Source: Bremia lactucae
Taxonomy: Eukaryota; Oomycota; Peronosporomycetes; Peronosporales; Peronosporaceae
DNA: 12,748 bases
Assembly: GCF_004359215.1 (NCBI RefSeq)
Contig: NW_027152113.1
Span: 1 to 12,748 of the forward strand
Direction: 5' to 3'
Each line of letters opens with the position of its first letter. The first letter of the stretch is position 1. The notes under the pieces were generated by a model, which ran no database searches, was not told the origin of the DNA, and worked only from the letters and a program-made list of their open reading frames with translations. Below, piece by piece: positions 7,034-12,748 of the stretch. A program made the position numbers and the translations under genes.

Positions 7034-7144
7034 GTACGTTATAAATTTTGGCTGTAAGACGCCTTTATTGGGATAATTAGACATTTTATTACATTTAAGC
7101 TGCTTAAATCGGCAGATCTATAAAGGCGGCAAAATTGTCGTACT
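7034..7144. repeat. MITE-like imperfect inverted-repeat element
   Basis: The outer blocks AGTACG (7034-7039) and CGTACT (7139-7144), the middle blocks AATTTTG and CAAAATT, and the inner blocks 7060-7068 and 7120-7128 (9 bp perfect) occur in mirrored order. Near the centre is a 17-nt palindrome (7093-7109). The whole is about 111 bp, non-coding and AT-rich, which fits a miniature inverted-repeat element or a folded 3' flanking structure. No target duplication could be settled by eye. Confidence 0.5.
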
Positions 7145-7336
7145 GTATCAAAAAGAACGAGCTGTGAATTCACGCGTTTTGCGCTTTTTTTTAAAAAGTC
7201 ATACCCTGGTAGGCAAGCTCAAGCCTAATACAAATTTAGACAAAGATATAGCAAATGATGCAACCTTCCTTCCAGCTATTCACTACTGAAAAATTCTCAC
7301 ACTGTAACCGACATCCGCAATAGGAGGCATGGATAT
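7145..7336. other. Intergenic, nothing identified
   Basis: AT-rich sequence between the inverted-repeat element and the right element's LTR. It contains a 10-bp palindrome GTGAATTCAC (7164-7173), a T8 run and a small 5-bp hairpin at 7210-7227. I see no gene, RNA gene or promoter. Confidence 0.6.
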
Positions 7337-7663
7337 TGTAGCGGAGCTACCTTCGCTCCTAAAGTCAGAGGAAGACTTTCAGACTCAGAGAGTCACTTGG
7401 TTCTATTGAACTGAAGGCACTTAACGCTTTAAGATCAAAAGGGGAACTGCACTTTATTTAATTATTAAAATCTAAAAATCTTATACTAGGTAATTAAAAT
7501 AGATTTTGGCCGCCAGATTAATATCTGGTGGCGACCACATTTGTTACCCATAATAAATGGGATCTAAGAAACTAACTATTTTAAAATTAGATAAAAGGAT
7601 ATTTTACCCATAAAGTAAATGTACCATAACAACGGTTCTCCAACCAATGTGTGCCCCATTACA
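7337..7663 (-). repeat. 3' LTR of the right element
   Basis: On the - strand the segment starts TGTAATGGGG at 7663, directly after the purine run GATGTGGGAGGG (7675-7664), and ends GCTACA at 7337. That gives TGTA...TACA ends and a length of 327 bp. A purine tract immediately before TG is the standard second-strand priming site, and it fixes this boundary well. The left boundary is inferred from the TG...CA rule. The 5' LTR and target duplication are not in the window. Small hairpins occur inside, for example 7361-7379 and 7513-7528. Confidence 0.62.
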
Positions 7664-9108
7664 CCCTCCCACATCAGACTGTTGACACCGAGTGACAACA
7701 TTCGCTTCATTTCCTCTTTGAGGTTGGAACCTAAACAGCTAACCGTTTGGTTGTGTCTTCCATTCCTTTGTCTAATGACAATCAAGCGTGTGTCACAGAC
7801 TCTTAGCACCTTCCTCGACGATGAGGGAATGGTGGACTTTGAAAGTCACTCTCCATCCGAGAAGGAGGAGAAAGAGCGTCGTTCTCTCACGCCTTCTTCT
7901 CCGGATGAACGTCGGCGGGCCCCGAATCAGAACCCAGAACGTGGTGCCACTGATGTATTAACTGCATTGAGCAGGACACGCGACCCTGAGTCCAACATCA
8001 TTACGAATCCGCTCGATAAAGAGCCAGAGCAGATAATCCTCATAGAGGAATGAGCTCGTCGTCGAGCTGCCGAAGTAGCGAAAGCTAAAGCTCATACTGA
8101 TTATAGATTCACTCCGCTAAGTGCGGACGAGCGTCTCAACGATATAGCGGGTCACAGCTTGAGCACCTGGATCTCAGGTGACCCGGCGAGGACGCCGGAG
8201 GAGATTGCTGCCCGCGACGCTCTTCATGAGCAATACCTTGCGCCGAAGGTAATGAAGCGAAGCCAGTATCTGACTCGTTTACGTGATCAAGCCCGTGGGG
8301 CTTCGGTGACCTCCATGAGGGAACTTCCGATCGTTTTGCTTCCAAACGAAACAAGAACTAAAAACGAAGTCCCATTTGGGAAATGGATTCACTGGGCCCG
8401 CAAACTCCGTAATATCTGGAATACCCGAGAGTCTGCGGATAGAGGTGATGTTCGTTTGGAACGGAAGCTTTGCTTCGACTTTGCTAAGCTTAAAAACAAA
8501 GGCCAGTTACGTATAACATTTATGCCACAAAACGAAGAAAGGCCTAGCCAATATTTCAGTGCTTCGGTTGACCGTACAACCATTGATCGAAGCCGCACTG
8601 AGGCTTTAAATCTGCCTAATCCCACGTTTAGTGGTGGGAAGCGTCGTTTGACGCGAGTTGACCCTGTACTTCGCGCTCAAAAACGTCAACGGCGTACGGG
8701 CAATCTTGCCGAAGAGGTACCTCGAACTCCCAAGAGTTTTCAGAAGAGGGGTACCCTAGCCACTTCACCAGATACTGGTATTGACCCTCACGACGACGTC
8801 GCTTTAAACGTTTCTCCACATGAAATTGAAGGTTCCCCCGCGCACAAGCAGCGTGGGAGGGGGCCGAAATTTCGGCGGAAGCATTTGATGCATTACGGCA
8901 CGAGGTGCAACTTCTTCGTGAGGTCCTTGCTCGGGTTGAGAGCTCTTTTGAGGCGGTTCGGGACCGTCTTTCGACGCTGGAGCATCAGCAGCGTCGTTTA
9001 AAGGGCCAGCTGGACATCCTGGTGAGGATGCAGCAATCTGCGGCACGACCGCCTGTCTCGGCGCAAGCGCCTTCAAGTCCACGTGGGAAGGGTCCCGATA
9101 TGGCTTAA
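7619..9108 (+). pseudogene. Antisense open frame in the 3' region of the right element
   Basis: On the strand opposite pol a frame runs from ATG 7619 (inside the LTR; stop just before it) or ATG 7775. It is interrupted only by TGA 8051-8053 and continues in the same frame to 9001. Just before that a one-base shift near 8835-8839 would continue it to TAA 9106-9108. Segments: a charged Ser/Glu/Arg stretch (about 7800-7960), a middle with SADERLNDIAGHSLSTWIS (about 8122-8180) and GKWIHWARKLRNIWNTRE (about 8380-8432), a basic part, and a heptad-rich coiled-coil-like tail (8878-9055). I do not recognise a family. From 7664 to 8627 there is no - strand coding to explain the openness. Beyond 8628 it lies antisense to the chromodomain and integrase end, so that part may be a shadow. 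Accessory antisense ORFs are known in some plant gypsy elements and retroviruses. Confidence 0.5.
7664..7675 (-). promoter_or_regulatory. Polypurine tract
   Basis: On the - strand this reads GATGTGGGAGGG and abuts the LTR start TGTAAT. In LTR retrotransposons this RNase H-resistant run primes plus-strand DNA. Confidence 0.6.
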
Positions 9109-9295
9109 GCAAGCCAATGTAAAACACTGGGTGTGTACGCAGCTTGCTGGGAAGGTTTAGCGTATAAGCTAGGCCCTTCTTGGTCATGACCGTAAATGGT
9201 CCAATAAAGCGCTGGCGCAATTTGGTCTTGAACACCGCGGAAACCAAGTTGGTAGGTAGGTTTTTAGCGTTTAGTAACACTCGGTCTCCGACCAT
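8628..9295 (-). pseudogene. Integrase C-terminus with GPY domain and chromodomain
   Basis: From 9295 down: GDRVLLNAKNLPTNLVSAVF, the GPF segment RFIGPFTVMTKKGLAYTLNL, HPVFYIGLLKPYRDPSHVDL, then a Pro/Ala/Ser-rich linker. The frame breaks at the G5 tract (+ strand 8835-8839). One extra base there restores entry into the chromodomain, seen at 8628-8819 as YLVKWLGYPSSENSWE with the aromatic residues expected of a histone-tail reader. Chromodomains steer chromovirus integration towards marked chromatin. The stop is at 8628-8630. The + strand carries an overlapping open frame through the same bases. Confidence 0.87.
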
Positions 9296-9989
9296 ATAAG
9301 AATTAATACAGCTTCTGCTTTGGCATCTGCTTGTTTTTGTGTTTGTCTTGGCTATCAGCCATCGTATCCCTTACATGTCTTAAGACACTAAATCGCGTCG
9401 CGAGAAACTCGCTTACTTGTTTCCGAACGGTAACAGGGCTAGTATCAGCAAGCCTATCGGCCAATTCTCCCCCACCAAGCCCTCAATTACGCAGTGGTAT
9501 CGTTAGTGGAATGCGCGGGTGGGTAAGACCGTTTATATAGAACGGAGTATAGCCTGTAGAGGCATGTACAGCGTCATTTAACGCAAACTCCTCCACTGGG
9601 AGCATTGAGCTCCAGCGCTTTGGTGTCTGAGCACACACACTGCGTAAAACGTCTTCAGTGACGCGATTCACACGTTCAGTTTGACCATCGGTCTGCGGAT
9701 GGTCCGCAGTGGACATATCCAATCAGGTGCCAAGCACTCGGAAAATTGGTTTCCAGAAATTACCCGTGAAACGGGGATCCCGATCAGAGACAATTGCCAC
9801 TGGCAAACCATGTTGTCGAAACACGCGATCGATAAACAGCTTAGCTGTACCCTCTCCGTCAATGGAATCCGGCACGGCCGCTAAGTGAGCCATTTTGCTC
9901 AAACGGTCAACAAAGACCACTATGCCGGAGTTACCGGCTAAATCTTTCGATAGACCGAAAACAAAATCCATACTAATGGACTCCAGCAT
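9296..9989 (-). pseudogene. Integrase DDE core (two stops, one frameshift)
   Basis: From 9989 down: first catalytic Asp in SISMDFVFGLSKD, GIVVFVDRLSKMAHLAAVP, second Asp in AIVSDRDPRFTG, then an in-frame TGA at 9723-9725 that looks like a CGA-to-TGA change. The same frame continues with MSTADHPQTDGQTERVN, carrying the third catalytic residue Glu, and HASTGYTPFYINGLTHPRIP. A second TGA follows at 9483-9485. The linker stays in frame to about 9345 and then shifts before the GPY domain. All three DDE residues are intact, so only the stops and the frameshift break this core. Confidence 0.88.
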
Positions 9990-10891
9990 CCTATGGGGAC
10001 GGGAAGACTCGCCAGTGGCGCAGCAGCATGTGCCGAGGGTTTAACCCGTTGGCACGTTTCGCTTGTGCGAACATATGTGCTGACCCATTTATAAAGTTTG
10101 CACCACCAATAACTCTGGCTGATAGAGCCGTAGGTCTTTTCTCTACCGAGATGACCACCAAGGACAGTATCGTGTGCCTCATATAGGATTCGGTACTTCA
10201 AATCCTCATCATGAGGAACAACGACACGCGGAGGGTCCGCGATGTCTGTGCAATAAAGCAACAGGTCGTTATCGATAGAAAATCGATGTAACCTTGCACG
10301 CCAACGTGCCGGCAATTTAATACCTGAATCAGAGTTCTTTAGAGCTCGTAGCAGAGCTACACACTGTTCATCCTCGGCGTAAGCCGAACGGATTAATTCA
10401 GGAATAGGTGACATGATAGTCGTTAGATGAGAGAGCTCATAATCCGGCCTGCGTGATAACGCATCAGCCAAAGCATTCTGCTTGCCGGGTTTATACTTCA
10501 CCTCGAAGTTGTATTCCGCGAAAAAGGATAGCCATCTGGCCATTCTCTGTGAGAGATGGGGCGACTTAGTCACCGTGCGTAATGACGCGTGATCTGTATA
10601 TATCACAAACGGCTTAGAGCCGAGCAGATGAACTCTAAATTTGACGAGAGCATACTTCATAGCAAGTAACTCTTTGTCATGAACTGGGTTGCTCTTTTCT
10701 GCAGCTTTAAGCTGTCTAGACTCGAACGCAATAACACGTTCATGCCCATCAACATCTGTTTGTAACAGAGCACTGCCAATGGCAAAATCTGATTCGTCAC
10801 AGACGACACTTAAAAGGCCAATTTGTGCTTGGCAGTGCCAGAATCGGGGCATGGGCTGGCTCAGAATAAATGGTATCGGTATGCTTAGCAC
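9938..10891 (-). pseudogene. RNase H, linker and integrase zinc domain
   Basis: A 317-codon open frame. RNase H boxes are VVCDESDFAIGSALLQ (first Asp), ESRQLKAAEKSNPVHDKELL (catalytic Glu), FVIYTDHASLRTV (Asp) and NALADALSRRPDYE. These carboxylates are all present, so this RNase H could still fold. A linker follows, then the integrase zinc domain with AHDTVLGGHLGREKTY and RTSETCQRVKP. Ser replaces the first Cys of the expected C-x2-C, so zinc binding is probably lost. The frame shifts near 9990, where the DDE core begins. The first 30 or so residues are a frame-shifted version of the RT-RNase H junction. Confidence 0.9.
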
Positions 10892-11507
10892 ATGAGACTA
10901 TCCTTAACTGGTCGAAAAGCATTATTTTCGGTGCTAGTCCAGCACCATTCTGTATCCTTTTTAAGGAGATTAGATAATGGCCTAGCCAAATCAGCGTAAT
11001 TTTTCGCTGTATTTGTGTAATTAATTGGCGAGACCCAATTACGCAAATCCTTTTGGCTTTTAAGAACCGGTCAATCAACTATGGCTTTTACCTTAGCGGG
11101 ATCCACTCTAAGGCCTCGCTTTCCAATGAAGCATCCTAAAAAAAATTTCGTCTGTGCTAAAATGCATTTAGATGCATTGGCATACAATCTGTTTTGTGCG
11201 CATACACTCGAGCACTGCTCGCAAATGGTCAAAATGGTTTTCCATATCCGACCGACCCTGGTCCGCACGGCTATGGACAAAAATGTCATCGAAATTAGTC
11301 TGTGCGTAACCTCGATGAGGGCGGAACAGTTGCGTTACTAGACGATTCAATGTTGCCGGGGCGTTGTGAAGCCCTTGTGGCATACCGAACCACTCCCTAA
11401 GCATTCCACTTGGGTGGTAACCGCTGTAAGCGGGATATCGCTAGCTCGCATGAGCAGTTGGTAGTAACCATCAACTTAGTCAAGAATACTGTACATTGTA
11501 CATCCCC
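10892..11507 (-). pseudogene. Reverse transcriptase palm and thumb (broken)
   Basis: From about 11480 down, VDGYYQLLMRASDIPLTAV (first palm Asp nearby, with a TAA just before VDG), then in a new frame MPQGLHNAPATLNRLVTQLF and the active-site box TNFDDIFVHSRA. The two catalytic Asp codons are at 11288-11290 and 11285-11287. The Tyr of YxDD is Asn (11294-11296), which should reduce or abolish activity. FLGCFIGKRGLRVDPAKVKA follows at about 11143-11084. The thumb region 10892-11070 is broken in several frames. Confidence 0.85.
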
Positions 11508-11927
11508 CTATATTGTTCTATAGAACATCCTTTCTAGGAATGGGAGTTTGTGCTGGTATAGTGGCAGCATTAAGCTTATTGTAAGCATGTACAATGCGCT
11601 GTTTACCATTAGCTTTTTGACACAAAATGTCGGTGTCGAATGAGGACATTTGCTCTCTCGTACCATTCCAGCCTCGTGCTTAGCACGGAAGAAATCGTCA
11701 ATGACGTCACACTGCTCCCTTGGTAAAGGCCATTGTCTTGTGTCACAGTATTTGGTTCCCGGAACCAAGTCAATTTTATGACGAACACCTCTATCCGGAG
11801 GTAAAACAGATTGTGGGTTATTACATACCACATCTTGGGATTCCTTAATTAAGGAATAATAAGGGATCCGTAGGATCTTTAAGGATCGATGACCCACTTC
11901 GCGCACTAAGTGCAGCTTTTGTGTCAT
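11508..11927 (-). pseudogene. Reverse transcriptase N-terminus (fingers)
   Basis: The frame reads SVLPPDRGVRHKIDLVPGTK, then RQWPLPREQCDVIDDFF, AKHEAGMVRESKCPHSTPTF and CVKK, the standard entry into a Ty3/gypsy RT. It ends at a stop at 11508-11510 after the frame has already drifted beyond the Lys-Lys. The upstream part is the end of the protease-RT spacer. An 18-bp perfect palindrome (11840-11857) and a 17-nt one (11752-11768) lie inside the coding sequence. Confidence 0.88.
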
Positions 11928-12748
11928 CCAGGACAGCTTCGTCGAGAAGTGACGATGAGTTTAACTCAACCATAGGTCAAATGACCACCGTTTCAGATAA
12001 GTCACCAGCTTTTGAGGCTCACCGCACTCATCAATAGACATTTCGTCTAGCTCTAAAAGAGCATGTAACGAGGGGATTACCGCAAGGCTAACTTCCTCTT
12101 CAATGTTACCGGTTACGCCATTTACAAGCGTATGTAATTGCTCACTCGTATCACTTGGTGAGGGTATACACGCTTCGTGTCCATCCTGTCTTGGAGTGGA
12201 GACAATACGCCTCTAAGAGGCCGGGACATTCACGTCCCCGAATTTTCCAGCCTGGTTTGGTTCTATTCAAGACATGGTGTCTAATTTGACATCCGACAAG
12301 GAGTTAGGTAAATCAACCTCCTTATCCAGCGAACGCTTACGTGTCGCTTTACGAGCATAAGATAGGTTTGATTCAAATGCCCTGGCGAACCGCCAATAGT
12401 GTCACTATTGACACTCAGTATGGTGCCACCTCGGCCGACCATACTCGGTGGACTTAGACGTGCCACTCCACGTATCTCAGTGATATTGCACCCTTGATGA
12501 TTCGGCCTTAGGCCAACAATGCTTTCAGCATTTAGTGAATCGTTATTATAACGAGTGTCACTCGACGGAGTACGTGCCGTTCCACTTATTTCTGCTGAGT
12601 CGGGCTCAGAATTAATGTTTTTAACATTAGAGTTTATTAACTCAGACATGCCAATGTCTAAAACACTGACAGACTCATTCAATGATCCGCGCCAATAGCG
12701 CTTTTGTTGCCTAGCAAAGGTGGGTTCATGACTCTCCAAAACTTTGCT
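11928..12748 (-). pseudogene. Protease-RT spacer of the right element
   Basis: A 152-codon frame (12739-12281) begins SHEPTFARQQKRYWRGSLNE and continues with a Ser/Asn/Asp-rich stretch (VLDIGMSELINSNV). By position it is the variable spacer after the protease; no enzymatic motif is expected or seen. 11928-12280 has no long frame and is probably the decayed remainder. From 12370 on almost every 25 bases contains a perfect palindrome or hairpin. The protease itself should lie just right of the window. Confidence 0.6.

Larger units (their letters stand above)
7337..12748 (-). mobile_element. Chromodomain Ty3/gypsy retrotransposon, 5' part outside window
   Basis: Read on the - strand from 12748 down, the order is protease-RT spacer, RT, RNase H, integrase with zinc domain and DDE core, chromodomain, 3' region, polypurine tract and 3' LTR. 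This is a chromovirus-type gypsy element. Gag, protease and the 5' LTR lie beyond the right edge. Stops, frameshifts and changed residues (Asn in place of Tyr in the RT YxDD box, Ser in place of one zinc Cys in integrase) mark it as dead. It is better preserved than the left element. Confidence 0.9.

Noticed and set aside
8905..9108. Separate small coiled-coil gene on the + strand
   Set aside because: Not called as its own gene. It has no ATG start and connects to the antisense frame by one base, so it is treated as the tail of that frame or as a shadow of the integrase linker.
9331..9540. Short + strand ORF
   Set aside because: It is antisense to the right element's integrase linker and has no motif.

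Overview
The window looks like repeat-rich DNA of an oomycete (Phytophthora or downy-mildew type). This is inferred from the style of its Ty3/gypsy elements and from a compact host gene with two very short GT-AG introns; nothing in the window proves the species. There is one clear host gene and remnants of two different Ty3/gypsy retrotransposons whose 3' ends both face it.

Layout: 1-5272 (+) holds the end of gag, protease, a protease-RT spacer, RT thumb/RNase H and integrase of a decayed element whose RT core is deleted. An unassigned 1.3 kb tail and a probable 3' LTR (4873-5272) follow. 5362-6996 (+) is a three-exon gene for dynactin subunit 4 (p62), about 498 residues. 6991-7144 holds two nested inverted-repeat structures. 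7337-12748 (-) is a second, chromodomain-bearing element, read right to left: protease-RT spacer, RT, RNase H, integrase, chromodomain, a 3' region, a polypurine tract and a 3' LTR (7337-7663).

Two things stand out. First, the left element, coding parts included, is built as an almost unbroken chain of short perfect inverted repeats. I count roughly 28 perfect stems of at least 8 bp with loops of 10 nt or less in 5.3 kb, where a random sequence should give about one; I saw none in the dynactin gene. The pattern returns at about 11490-12740. The stems lie inside still-readable protease, RNase H and integrase codons. One 17-bp arm sits exactly at an RNase H deletion junction, which points to template switching as one source.

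Second, the right element's 3' region carries a long open frame on the opposite strand (7619-9108, +). It starts inside the 3' LTR, is interrupted by one TGA, and ends in a coiled-coil-like tail lying antisense to the chromodomain and integrase end. One missing base in a C5 tract (8835-8839) accounts for the frame breaks on both strands at once, as expected if both were once coding.

The dynactin gene is the only gene here that looks functional. Both retroelements are dead copies, with stops, frameshifts and altered catalytic residues.
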